64,000 nt of DNA from Pseudomonas sp. 14P_8.1_Bac3 (GTDB lineage Bacteria > Pseudomonadota > Gammaproteobacteria > Pseudomonadales > Pseudomonadaceae), in assembly GCF_025466085.1 (NCBI RefSeq), contig NZ_JANLOD010000069.1:1-64000 (forward strand), in the 5' to 3' direction. Each line of letters begins with the position of its first letter. The stretch's first letter is position 1. Positions 43,027 to 51,925 of the stretch are shown in pieces. The notes beneath the pieces were generated by a model. The model made no database searches. It was given only the letters and a program-made list of their open reading frames with translations, and was not told where the DNA came from. The position numbers and the translations under genes were made by a program.

Positions 43027-44937
43027 TCACACATCGTCATTCACCTTGAGCAACGGCTCATGAAAGCGCAGTAGCCGGCCAGCGTTACCCAGCACCAGCA
43101 GAGTGCTGAGATTGTGCAGCAACGCCGCGATCATTGCCCCTGCCGCGCCCAGCCAGCCGAACGCCGCGAACGCGACAATCGCCAGCGTCCAGCCCAGGCC
43201 AATAATCACATTGATCTGTAAGGTGTTACGGCACTGGCGACTCAAACGCACGCAGGTGCCGAGCCGGCGCAGGTCGCTGCCAATCAGCACGATATCGGCC
43301 GACGCCAAAGCGATATCGGCGCCACCCGCGCCCATGGCGACGCCGACCACCCCGGCCTTCAGTGCCAGGGAATCATTGATGCCATCTCCGACCACCATCG
43401 GCCGGAACCCACTGGCGATTTCCTTGAGCACCCGATTGAGTTTGTCTTCAGGCAAGGCCTGGGCTTCGACGTCGCCAATCCCGACATCCCGGGCCAACGT
43501 ATCCGCGACGCTCTGGCGATCACCGGTGAGCAACAACTGCCGGCCCATGCCCAGTTCACGCAATTCATCCAAGGCAAACCGCGCTTCGGGTTTGACGCTG
43601 TCCGCCAACAACAGCCAGGCGAGGAATTCACCCTTCAGCGCAAGCCCGGCAATCGGGCCGTCATGTTCAGGAACAGTCGAAGTGGGAATGCCCAATTGTG
43701 CAAACAACTCGGGGCGTCCGAGCGCTGCTTCGCCCTGCTCCGTCATGGCCACCACACCCAGGCCCTGGCGTTCGTGAATGTCCGAGAGCAGCAGAAAATG
43801 CTCTTGAGCGACCAGGCCGGCAAGCGCACGACTGACCGGATGGCTGCTGGCGGAGCCGAGGCTGGCGGCGAGTTTCAACAGGTGCCCGTGCTCTTCCAGC
43901 GGGCTGTCGATGGACTGCAGGCGCAAAGTGCCGAAGGTCAGCGTGCCGGTCTTGTCGACCACCAGCGACGTCAGGTCGGCCAGTTCTTCAAGAAACGCCG
44001 AGCTACGAATCAGGATCCCGTGCCGTGCAGCAACGGCCACCCCGGCGATGGCAGTGGCTGGCGCCGATAACACCAATGCACATGGACAGGCTGCCACCAG
44101 CACCGCAAGCATCGCCTGCGCATCATTCGTAATAAACCAGGTGACGGCGGCCAGCAGCAACACCAATACCATGTAACTGCCGGCGTAGCGTTCGAGCAAA
44201 CGGGTGATCGGCGGTTTCGAGCGCTCCGCGCTTTGCATCAACGCGATGACTTTACCGAGGGTCGATTCGCTGCCCGTGCGCGTCACTTCGATGCGTAGCA
44301 GGCCGTCGAGGTTGATCGCCCCGCCGAACACCGACATGCCCACGCCCGCCTCTACCGGCACCGATTCGCCGGTGATCGAAGCGGTGTCGAGACTGGCCTG
44401 CCCGGACAGCACGCGGCCATCCGCCGGCACGCGATCACCGGCGCGAACTTCAACGCGATCCCCGGAACTCAACGTACCGTTGTCCACTTCGATGATGGAG
44501 CCGTCCACCTGAACCTTGCGCGCATGGCTGCGCGTAAGCTTGCCGAGGGCGTTGATGGCCTCTTGGGAACCGATCACGCTGCGCTCTTCCAGCACATGAC
44601 CGAAGATCATGATGATCGGCAATAACGCAGCGGTGAGCAGGTCGCCTGTCGCCCAGGCACCCAGCATCGCCAGGGCAATCAATTGGTCGGTGATCCCGTG
44701 CAGACTTGGATAACGCAAGCTGTACCAGGCCGAGCGCATCACCGGCACCGCGACCAGCAGCGAGGCACCGCCCAATAGCAATTGACTGACACCGTTCTGC
44801 TCCGGCGACACCCAGCGCCAGATCAAACCGAGCGCCAGCAATCCCAAGGCAAGCATGGCCAACGTCAGTTGACGGGCAGCGCTACGTTGTTCGGCCGAGG
44901 ACAGCAGGCTCGGTGCGGCGGCGTTTTGCGCGGTCAT
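43027..44937 (-). CDS. P1B-type heavy-metal-translocating ATPase
   Basis: 636 residues, no N-terminal HMA domain. The actuator TGES is at 189-192, the ion-site CPC motif at C284-P285-C286, the phosphorylation motif DKTGTLT at D328, and the hinge reads GDGINDSLAL. The last helices contain HNLSTLLVLGNAGRLL, similar to the Zn/Cd/Co subgroup. The export substrate is probably a divalent metal but is not fixed by sequence. It is last in a four-gene operon with three SPFH proteins; its start overlaps the previous stop by 4 bases. This coupling to HflK/C-like proteins is unusual. Confidence 0.9.
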   Translation of the reverse strand: MTAQNAAAPSLLSSAEQRSAARQLTLAMLALGLLALGLIWRWVSPEQNGVSQLLLGGASLLVAVPVMRSAWYSLRYPSLHGITDQLIALAMLGAWATGDLLTAALLPIIMIFGHVLEERSVIGSQEAINALGKLTRSHARKVQVDGSIIEVDNGTLSSGDRVEVRAGDRVPADGRVLSGQASLDTASITGESVPVEAGVGMSVFGGAINLDGLLRIEVTRTGSESTLGKVIALMQSAERSKPPITRLLERYAGSYMVLVLLLAAVTWFITNDAQAMLAVLVAACPCALVLSAPATAIAGVAVAARHGILIRSSAFLEELADLTSLVVDKTGTLTFGTLRLQSIDSPLEEHGHLLKLAASLGSASSHPVSRALAGLVAQEHFLLLSDIHERQGLGVVAMTEQGEAALGRPELFAQLGIPTSTVPEHDGPIAGLALKGEFLAWLLLADSVKPEARFALDELRELGMGRQLLLTGDRQSVADTLARDVGIGDVEAQALPEDKLNRVLKEIASGFRPMVVGDGINDSLALKAGVVGVAMGAGGADIALASADIVLIGSDLRRLGTCVRLSRQCRNTLQINVIIGLGWTLAIVAFAAFGWLGAAGAMIAALLHNLSTLLVLGNAGRLLRFHEPLLKVNDDV

Positions 44938-45992
44938 TGTGCAGCTCCCTGAATGATCAGGCGGGAATCGTCTTTTGGATCGACTGTGGTGACCGAACCG
45001 GCCTGGCCGAGAATCTTCGGCATGCGCTCGCGGTAAATTCGCAGCAGCATTTGCGGGTCGGTACCTTGCTGTTGCGCCTTGCTCAGGCTCAGCACCGTGG
45101 CCGTGTCGGCGGACGCCTTGGCCAGTCGTTCACTCGCTTGAGCATGAGCAACCTGCAGAGCGCGGTCGGCTTGTTCATTGGCAGCCTGAGTGAGTTTTTC
45201 CGCGTCAGTGCGTGCGTTGGCCACCGCCTTATCGGCTTGCTGACTCGCCGTCAGGACCGCGTTAAAAGCGTTGACCGCCGGCCCCGGAAGACTCGATTGC
45301 ACATCAACCCGCGCCACTTCGATGCCCAGGCCCTGTCCGGTCGCCGTCAGTTCAGCGAGACGCTGATTGATGCTGCGTACCAGATCGCCGCGCAGGCGCT
45401 CGCGTCGTTCCGCCGCCTGGTTGTCCGCACCGATCAATTCCGGCCGCGCCACCAGGATGGTGTCAAGATCGCGCGCCGCCGTCAGCGCCACGGCACTGCG
45501 CGTCACCAGGCGATCCAGCGCCGGCAGCACATGCTCACCTTGCAGCACATACGAATACGGCTCAGTGACTTTGTAAAACACTCGCACATCCAGCTGCACG
45601 ACACCGGCATCACCGGTCAGCAAATAGCCGGAGCCGGCGAGCGCATCACTGAGCGGCGTGGCGAACGTCGCCACCCTGTCAGCCTGCAAAGCGGTATCGC
45701 TGCGCAGCAATCCCTCCACCCTGCGTTCGATCACCCGGTCGGCTGCCGGTAACAAAATCACCTGCTCGAACGGTCGCGGCCACGCTAGCAGCAGACCGGC
45801 ATTCTGAATACGATCCAGCGCGCCAAAATGCAAAACCACTGCCCGATTCTGCGGATCGATTTGCCGCACGTTGGAGAAAGCCCACGCCAGTGCGGCCAGA
45901 ACCGTCACCGCATACAGCGCGAGAAAAGCCATTCGCCCCGCCTGAATCCAGGGGCTGCTTAACTCATTTGTTCCACGTGGAACCAAACTCAT
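44934..45992 (-). CDS. SPFH-domain protein (HflK/HflC-like), third of a trio
   Basis: 352 residues: one N-terminal membrane helix (MAFLALYAVTVLAALAWAF) and an SPFH/Band 7 domain (about 45-250, QIDPQNRAVVLHFGALDRIQ). An Ala/Gln-rich coiled coil follows (ANARTDAEKLTQAANEQADR), typical of HflK cages. In the FtsH system HflK and HflC form a periplasmic vault over the protease. Here the genes are far from the canonical hflX-hflK-hflC locus in gene content, and the set is joined to a metal ATPase. 4-bp overlaps on both sides. Confidence 0.85.
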   Translation of the reverse strand: MSLVPRGTNELSSPWIQAGRMAFLALYAVTVLAALAWAFSNVRQIDPQNRAVVLHFGALDRIQNAGLLLAWPRPFEQVILLPAADRVIERRVEGLLRSDTALQADRVATFATPLSDALAGSGYLLTGDAGVVQLDVRVFYKVTEPYSYVLQGEHVLPALDRLVTRSAVALTAARDLDTILVARPELIGADNQAAERRERLRGDLVRSINQRLAELTATGQGLGIEVARVDVQSSLPGPAVNAFNAVLTASQQADKAVANARTDAEKLTQAANEQADRALQVAHAQASERLAKASADTATVLSLSKAQQQGTDPQMLLRIYRERMPKILGQAGSVTTVDPKDDSRLIIQGAAQ

Positions 45993-47020
45993 GGCTGCGA
46001 CCCGGACTTGATGTCGAGCGTAGGCGGACCGTCAACCAACACCCGGAACGGTGCCGCGTCAGTGCGAAGGATCAGTTTGGTTCCAGGATTTACCAGGGTT
46101 CCCAGGGTGTCGAGGGAGCGGAGCAAGTTGTACAGCTGCGGCGAACCGGCGTAGGCGCGTCCGTATATCTGCGCCGCTTCGACCCGGGATTGGGCTTCGA
46201 TGTCGGCCGCTTTGACCGTGGCGTCGGCCTGGAGGATTCGTGCATCCCGTTCAGCCGCAGAGCGAATTTGCGCGGCCTCACGCTTGCCGATCGCTGTGCG
46301 TTCGGTGGCGATTGTTTCACGCTCGGCGCGCATGCGATCGACCGTGGCGGTCAACGTAACCGAGGGCAAGGTCAACCGCTCGATGCCGACTTGCAACACG
46401 CGAATACCGTACGTGGTCAGCAACTGCTGATCGATTTGCTGGCGCAACTGCGCCTCGAATTCGGCGATGTGCACCTGGCTGGCATCGGTGTTCACCAGGT
46501 TCGCCAGATCAAAACTGCTTGCCGTGGTTTCCAGGGCCGAGCCGACGAAAGTGCGAATCTGCCTCGCCGCTTCATCCGGCTGATTCTGCACTGCGCGCAT
46601 GAAGCGCTGCACATTGTCCGGGTCACCTTGAACCTGCCACGCCACGTAGGCCTGAACGATGATGCGCAGACCATCACGCGTACCCACATCCTGCAAGCCA
46701 CTGGAGGTGGTTCGCAGACGCAGATCGACGGGGATCGCCGATTCAAACGGAGCCGGCCAGCGCCAACCCAGCCCCGGCTCCAGCAACACCCGCGCCGGAT
46801 TGCCGAAGCGAGTGATCACCGTGGCCTCGCCGGAACGCACTTGCACCAGGCTCGCGGCGGCGATGGCAAATGCCACCAGCAAGGCGGCCCAACCCATGCG
46901 CCGCCACGGAAAGGGGCCGGCATCTTGTGGGTCACCGTGGTGATGATGGTGATGCCCATGGCTATGCCCACCATGGCCATGATCGTGGCCGGCGTGATCG
47001 TGAGTGTGCGACTGGCTCAA
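45989..47020 (-). CDS. SPFH-domain protein (HflC-like) with polyhistidine N-terminus
   Basis: 343 residues. Residues 5-28 contain 14 histidines (H5, H7, H9, H12, H14, H16, H19, H21 and H23-H28), a likely metal-binding tail on the cytoplasmic side. One membrane helix follows (about 42-62) and then an SPFH domain starting at QVRSGEATVITRFGNPARVL. The C-terminal coiled coil reads GKREAAQIRSAAERDARILQ. In canonical HflC/HflK no such tail exists. Together with the P-type ATPase it suggests metal sensing or metal delivery. 4-bp overlaps with both neighbours. Confidence 0.87.
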   Translation of the reverse strand: MSQSHTHDHAGHDHGHGGHSHGHHHHHHGDPQDAGPFPWRRMGWAALLVAFAIAAASLVQVRSGEATVITRFGNPARVLLEPGLGWRWPAPFESAIPVDLRLRTTSSGLQDVGTRDGLRIIVQAYVAWQVQGDPDNVQRFMRAVQNQPDEAARQIRTFVGSALETTASSFDLANLVNTDASQVHIAEFEAQLRQQIDQQLLTTYGIRVLQVGIERLTLPSVTLTATVDRMRAERETIATERTAIGKREAAQIRSAAERDARILQADATVKAADIEAQSRVEAAQIYGRAYAGSPQLYNLLRSLDTLGTLVNPGTKLILRTDAAPFRVLVDGPPTLDIKSGSQP

Positions 47021-48975
47021 TTGGCAGCTCCTGGCTGAGCGGTTTTACGCGGCGGCGCGGGGTCAGCCGGCAGCGTGAACGTACGGAGGTCGATGGTCGG
47101 GGCGTTGCCACTGCCACCCAATCGATGATCGAGCACCAGCAATTTGGCGTTGGCCAGGCCTTGGGCAAGCTGGCTGAAATACTGCTCCAGCACGAACGCC
47201 TGGCCGGCATTGGCGTAGGCTTTTTGCTCGGCGGCGAATTTAAGGTCCGCGGCTAGTGCAGCCGCATTGATTTCATGCGCGCTGGCCGATGCTTGATCGC
47301 GGGCGATGCTGGCCTGCAACTGCGCTTGATTGGTTGCCTCGGCTGCCGCGCCGCGTTCACGCGAGATCAATGCCTGAGCACCGATCTGTGCCGCTTGCAC
47401 GCCGTGGTAGGCGTTGGCCGCACCGGCCGGCGGATGGATCGCCTCGACCACGGTGGCGAGGATTTCCACGCCACTGTCGAGTGCTTGCAGGTCCGCTTGC
47501 ACGGCCCGACCAATCTCCTCGGCAAGCCCGACCCTGTCCTCACCGAGCAAACCGTCGAGGGTCCGCGAGGCAAAATCGTGAACCAGAATACGGCTCGCGG
47601 TGCTGCGGATCAGCGTCGGCACATCAGCGCTGTTGTAAGTCGCAGCCAATGCCGCCTGATCCGTCAGGCCGATGCGGTAGACGAACCGTACGTCCATGTT
47701 GACGATCTGGAAGCTTTGTTTGTCGGCACGGCTGCTGGCGATGACTTGGGATTTGTCATTCACATGACTGGCGTCCCACAACCGATTGGCGATGGCGGGC
47801 GCGGGACCTTCGGCCGACTCCATCACAACGGGTGCAGCCGCTTCGCCGACACTGGTGGCCAACTCGTGGACCACGCCGTTTTCGACACTTCTCACCCGGC
47901 CAAGCGGCCACGGCAAACCCGCGTGTAGACCAGGGCCGAACACCTCCACCGGCTTGCCGAAGCGCTCATAGATGCCCCGCCCTTGTAGCGATATCTCGTG
48001 GATGCCGGTCAACGACCAACCGATCAGGGCGATCACCGCCATCACCGGCATGAACGCGCGACGCATATAGGTGAACGCCCAGATCTGCCGCAGATCGATG
48101 CCGAAGCGGTTATGCAATTCGTGCTGCAAGGCCAACAGCGGTTGCGGTGGCCAGCGCAGCATATCGGCGATGAAGCTTTTGGCGAGCAGCGCAGGCTCCA
48201 GTTGTTCGCGGCGAGGGCTGAACAAAGAAAGCACCGCCCGCAACAGCAGTTCGACCGCGACGAGCCCCGGCAGCAGCCCGATCAATACAGCCAGTCGCAC
48301 GGGCCAGACCGACGCCTCGCCACCAAACAGCAAACACAAAGCGCCCAACACGAGACCGACGATGGCCACCCGAGTCAATTGGGCCAATGGCCCCGCTTCA
48401 GGCCATTGCGCTACGTTCTCCTGGGCGAAGTGCCGCTCCAGCACCAACAAGCCGAAAGCCAACAGCAACGAAACTGCCGCACCGACATTGGCGGAAAAAC
48501 CCAGTGCAGCAGGCGGTAACGCCAGATTCCAGATCTGGTTGATGCTGAACAGCACCAGCAGTGCCCAACCAGCAAGCCACAGCGTCGGGGCACCGATGTG
48601 CATCAGCATTGAAAGCCAGCGTTCGCTGAGCCGATCCAGCAATCGCTCGTACCAGCCTGCGGGGGCATCAGCGACGACAGTCTGCGCAGGCGGCTCCACG
48701 GGTTGCATCAGCTTCGCGCGCCACTGCGTCACGCACCCTGCCGATTGCAACCCGGCAACCAGTACCAGGACACCGGCGCATTGATTGACCAGCACGGCTT
48801 GCCACAGCGTCTGCGGTGCAAACAACCCAATGAAAAACGCCAGCACCAACCCGGTCGTTGCCAGCGCGCCAAGGCCGATGGTCCATAGCCGCAGGCGCCG
48901 CCCGTGGAAGACGGCTTGCTGAAAGCGCGGCAGCCCGGCGACGTCGGCGCCCTCAACCTCAAGATCGACTTGCAT
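47017..48975 (-). CDS. SPFH-domain protein fused to a polytopic membrane domain (HflK-like)
   Basis: 652 residues, much longer than HflK (about 400). The first ~330 residues contain about seven hydrophobic segments (e.g. LWTIGLGALATTGLVLAFFI, VGAAVSLLLAFGLLVLE, AVLIGLLPGLVAVELLLRAV, MPVMAVIALIGWSLTGI). Then comes an SPFH domain from about 335 (SLQGRGIYERFGKPVEVFGP), followed by an Ala/Gln-rich helical part. It is first in the operon and starts 31 bases from a perfect palindrome (49007-49029). The extra membrane domain was not recognised. Confidence 0.85.
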   Translation of the reverse strand: MQVDLEVEGADVAGLPRFQQAVFHGRRLRLWTIGLGALATTGLVLAFFIGLFAPQTLWQAVLVNQCAGVLVLVAGLQSAGCVTQWRAKLMQPVEPPAQTVVADAPAGWYERLLDRLSERWLSMLMHIGAPTLWLAGWALLVLFSINQIWNLALPPAALGFSANVGAAVSLLLAFGLLVLERHFAQENVAQWPEAGPLAQLTRVAIVGLVLGALCLLFGGEASVWPVRLAVLIGLLPGLVAVELLLRAVLSLFSPRREQLEPALLAKSFIADMLRWPPQPLLALQHELHNRFGIDLRQIWAFTYMRRAFMPVMAVIALIGWSLTGIHEISLQGRGIYERFGKPVEVFGPGLHAGLPWPLGRVRSVENGVVHELATSVGEAAAPVVMESAEGPAPAIANRLWDASHVNDKSQVIASSRADKQSFQIVNMDVRFVYRIGLTDQAALAATYNSADVPTLIRSTASRILVHDFASRTLDGLLGEDRVGLAEEIGRAVQADLQALDSGVEILATVVEAIHPPAGAANAYHGVQAAQIGAQALISRERGAAAEATNQAQLQASIARDQASASAHEINAAALAADLKFAAEQKAYANAGQAFVLEQYFSQLAQGLANAKLLVLDHRLGGSGNAPTIDLRTFTLPADPAPPRKTAQPGAAN

Positions 48976-49006
48976 ACCACCCCAGTGCGTTCATTGCTCA
49001 AGTCAT

Positions 49007-49029
49007 ATTTCGTTACGATATAACGAAAT
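49007..49029. promoter_or_regulatory. perfect palindromic operator upstream of the SPFH/P-ATPase operon
   Basis: ATTTCGTTA-CGATA-TAACGAAAT: 9-bp arms, 5-bp centre. The core GTTAcgaTATAAC matches the Zur core GTTATAnTATAAC at 10 of 12 defined positions. It lies 31 bases upstream of the first SPFH start codon and 162 bases from lpd3, so it can control the operon directly. Confidence 0.6.
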
Positions 49030-49191
49030 CCGTGAAATTTTCGTATTGAAACGCTCCATCTAAAGACGCTGAACCTGTCGCTTGGCTGAAGCCTTGACCA
49101 AAAGGTCCGGAAACGCACATATTACGTCCGTAATTTTATTCAGGAACTACGGTTAACCCGCCCGATCCCCTTTCAATTCAGGAGTAAAGCC

Positions 49192-50592
49192 ATGAGCAGT
49201 TACGACGTCGTGATTCTGGGCGGAGGCCCCGGTGGTTATAACGCAGCGATCCGCGCCGGGCAGCTGGGCCTGAAAGCCGCTTGCGTCGAAGGCCGTGCCA
49301 CCCTCGGCGGTACCTGCCTGAACGTCGGTTGCATGCCATCCAAGGCATTGCTGCATGCGTCTGAACTGTACGACGCGGCCATGGGTACGGAATTCGCCAA
49401 CCTGGGGATCGAGGTCAAACCCACGCTCAATCTCGCGCAAATGATGAAGCAGAAGGACGAAAGCGTTAGCGGACTGACCAAGGGCATCGAGTTTCTCTTC
49501 CGCAAGAACAAGGTCGACTGGATCAAGGGTTGGGGGCATATCGACGGGCCGGGCAAAGTCACGGTAACGGATAGCGAAGGTGGCAAAACAGAGCTGAGCG
49601 CCAAGGACATCATCATCGCCACCGGCTCCGAACCCACTCCCCTGCCCGGCGTCGATATCGATAACGTGCGCATCCTCGACTCTACGGGCGCGCTGTCGCT
49701 CAGCGAAGTGCCCAAGCATCTGGTGGTGATTGGCGCGGGTGTCATCGGCCTGGAATTGGGTTCGGTGTGGCGGCGCCTGGGGGCACAGGTGACCGTCGTC
49801 GAATTTCTCGACCGCATCTGTCCCGGTGTGGACGGCGAAGCGGGGAAAACCCTGCAGCGCTCGTTGAGCAAGCAAGGCATCAGTTTCAAGTTGAGTTCGA
49901 AAGTCACCAGCGCCACCACCTCGGCAAATGGCGTCCAACTCAGCGTTGAGCCGGCGGCCGGTGGCACCGCCGAGTTACTGGAAGCCGATTACGTGCTGGT
50001 GGCCATCGGGCGCCGGCCTTACACCCAGGGTCTGGGCCTGGAGAGTGTCGGCCTCGCCACGGACAAACGCGGCATGCTCGCCAACAAAGGCCACCGCACC
50101 GAAGCGGCGGGCGTGTGGGTGATTGGTGATGTCACGTCCGGGCCGATGCTCGCGCACAAGGCTGAAGATGAGGCCATGGCCTGCGTCGAGCAGATCGTGG
50201 GCAAGGCGGGCGAGGTCAACTACGACCTGATTCCCAATGTCATCTACACCCGACCGGAGCTGGCCAGCGTCGGCAAGACCGAAGAGCAGCTCAAGGCTGC
50301 AGGTCGCGCCTACAAGGTCGGTAAATTCCCGTTCACCGCCAACAGTCGGGCGAAGATCAACCACGAGACGGAAGGCTTCGCCAAGGTGCTCGCCGATGAA
50401 CGCACCGACGAAATTCTCGGCGTGCATTTGGTCGGCCCGAGCGTCAGTGAAATGATTGGTGAGTATTGCGTGGCCATGGAATTCAGCGCCTCTGCTGAAG
50501 ACATCGCCCTGACCTGTCATCCGCACCCGACTCGTTCCGAGGCGTTGCGTCAGGCGGCGATGAATGTGGAGGGGATGGCGACGCAGATGTGA
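49192..50592 (+). CDS. lpd3: dihydrolipoyl dehydrogenase (E3)
   Basis: 466 residues. FAD site is DVVILGGGPGGYNAAIRAGQ, the redox-active disulfide is GGTCLNVGCMPSK, the NAD site is VVIGAGVIGLELGSVWRRLG, and the C-terminal catalytic His-Glu motif is CHPHPTRSEA. It oxidises lipoyl groups of 2-oxoacid dehydrogenases or the glycine cleavage system. It stands alone, without E1/E2 genes, like lpd3 (PA4829). The specific name is by similarity; the enzyme class is certain. Confidence 0.93.
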   Translation: MSSYDVVILGGGPGGYNAAIRAGQLGLKAACVEGRATLGGTCLNVGCMPSKALLHASELYDAAMGTEFANLGIEVKPTLNLAQMMKQKDESVSGLTKGIEFLFRKNKVDWIKGWGHIDGPGKVTVTDSEGGKTELSAKDIIIATGSEPTPLPGVDIDNVRILDSTGALSLSEVPKHLVVIGAGVIGLELGSVWRRLGAQVTVVEFLDRICPGVDGEAGKTLQRSLSKQGISFKLSSKVTSATTSANGVQLSVEPAAGGTAELLEADYVLVAIGRRPYTQGLGLESVGLATDKRGMLANKGHRTEAAGVWVIGDVTSGPMLAHKAEDEAMACVEQIVGKAGEVNYDLIPNVIYTRPELASVGKTEEQLKAAGRAYKVGKFPFTANSRAKINHETEGFAKVLADERTDEILGVHLVGPSVSEMIGEYCVAMEFSASAEDIALTCHPHPTRSEALRQAAMNVEGMATQM

Positions 50593-50604
50593 GTGTTGCG
50601 GTAG

Positions 50605-50675
50605 CGGGTCGGCTCGCTCCCACATTGATTCTGCGTACACCTCAGATTCAATGTGGGAGGGAGGCGAGCCCGACC
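50605..50675. repeat. REP-type hairpin
   Basis: CGGGTCGGCTCGCTCCCACA and TGTGGGAGGGAGGCGAGCCC form long inverted arms just after lpd3. It probably ends the transcript from both sides. Confidence 0.7.
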
Positions 50676-50678
50676 TGT

Positions 50679-51152
50679 CTATAACGGCAGATGCTCCAAC
50701 GGCAACGCCCCCGGCGTCTTCACCGTGTTTATCGCAAAATTGCTGCGGATGTCGCTCACACCGGGCAACTTCAGCAGCCGCCCGGTGAGAAAACGGTCAT
50801 AGGCCCGCAGATCCGGCACCACGACCTGCAGCAGAAAATCAGATTCCCCTGACACCAGAAACGCCGAAATCACTTCCGGCAACGCCGTCACGGCCAGGCG
50901 AAAGGCTTCGGCTTGCTCGTCGTTGTGACGCTCGACCTTGACCCCGACAAACACCGTCAGTCCCAGCCCGACCTCATCCCGATCCAGATTGGCCTGGTAA
51001 CCGCGAATCACCCCGGCTTCTTCAAGCATCCGCACCCGGCGCAGACAAGGCGACGCGGAAAGACCGATCTCGTCGGCGAGTTGCACGTTGCTCAGGCGGC
51101 CGTCCCGTTGCAGGGCTGCGAGAATTCTGCGGTCGTAGGCATCCAGTTTCAT
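50679..51152 (-). CDS. Lrp/AsnC-family regulator
   Basis: 157 residues. The N-terminal AsnC HTH (DAYDRRILAALQRDGRLSNV, SASPCLRRVRMLEEAGVIRG) is followed by a RAM ligand-binding domain (LTVFVGVKVER, ESDFLLQVVVPDLRAYDRFL). It is divergent from a LysE-type exporter (143 bp gap), the usual arrangement for an amino-acid-responsive activator of amino-acid export. Confidence 0.92.
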   Translation of the reverse strand: MKLDAYDRRILAALQRDGRLSNVQLADEIGLSASPCLRRVRMLEEAGVIRGYQANLDRDEVGLGLTVFVGVKVERHNDEQAEAFRLAVTALPEVISAFLVSGESDFLLQVVVPDLRAYDRFLTGRLLKLPGVSDIRSNFAINTVKTPGALPLEHLPL

Positions 51153-51295
51153 GGTTGGCAGATTCCAATAGTTTTAGCGCAATCAAGTAGCAGGTTATGC
51201 CAATCGAGAATGCTTTAGAAGCAAACTACGCAACCACCTGCCCTGCCGTCCAGCCATAGACTGGCGTTACCAGATCGACCACGCAGAGGTGCAAC

Positions 51296-51925
51296 ATGGC
51301 GGGACTGTGGCTTTTTTTCATGGCGTTGACGGTGGTTTACCTGTTGCCGGGCCCGGACATGATCCTGTTGCTGCAGACCGGCGCACGTCAGGGCAAAAGC
51401 GCGGCACTGGCAACGGCAGTGGGCCTGGGCATTGCCCGTGGCTGTCACGTGGCATTGGCGGCGCTGGGGCTGGCCGCGTTGTTCAAGGCAGCGCCCTGGA
51501 CCTTCGATGCGGTGCGCCTGGCGGGGGCCGCGTATCTGTTGTGGATCGGTATCCAGTGTTTGCGAACCACGATGCTGCCAGATCTGAAGGGCGCCGACGC
51601 AGCCAGCGGAAAATCCCGTTTGCGCACGGCGATCCAGCGCGGCTTGCTGACCAATTTGCTGAATCCAAAAGCACTGCTGTTCTGCTCAGTGCTGTTGCCG
51701 CAGTTCATCGATCCTCACACAGGAGCAGTGCTCCCGCAGTTCGCCGTCCTGGGCGTGATGCTGGTCGGTGTGGGTCTGATGTTCGACAGTGCCTACGCAT
51801 TGACCGGTGCCGCGCTGGGCCGCTGGCTGCAACGCAGTCCTTCGGCCCAGCGCTTCCAGCAATGGCTGTTCGGCAGTTTGCTGATCGGCTTCGCGGTGCG
51901 GCTGACGTTTGTGCAACAGGCCTGA
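51296..51925 (+). CDS. LysE/RhtB-family amino-acid exporter
   Basis: 209 residues with six membrane segments. The family motif VVYLLPGPDMILLLQTGARQ followed by GKSAALATAVGLGIARG is clear. The paired divergent Lrp-type gene suggests that the exported amino acid also controls it. It converges head-on with the TPR-type gene, which ends one base later. Confidence 0.9.
   Translation: MAGLWLFFMALTVVYLLPGPDMILLLQTGARQGKSAALATAVGLGIARGCHVALAALGLAALFKAAPWTFDAVRLAGAAYLLWIGIQCLRTTMLPDLKGADAASGKSRLRTAIQRGLLTNLLNPKALLFCSVLLPQFIDPHTGAVLPQFAVLGVMLVGVGLMFDSAYALTGAALGRWLQRSPSAQRFQQWLFGSLLIGFAVRLTFVQQA

Noticed and set aside
43027..44937. Copper exporter (CopA) assignment for the P-type ATPase
   Set aside because: CPC is present, but there is no HMA domain and the last helices look closer to the Zn/Cd/Co group; the metal is left open.
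45989..48975. Canonical hflK-hflC of the FtsH system
   Set aside because: No hfq, hflX or purA neighbours; there are three SPFH genes, with a polytopic fusion and a His-rich tail not found in HflK/HflC.
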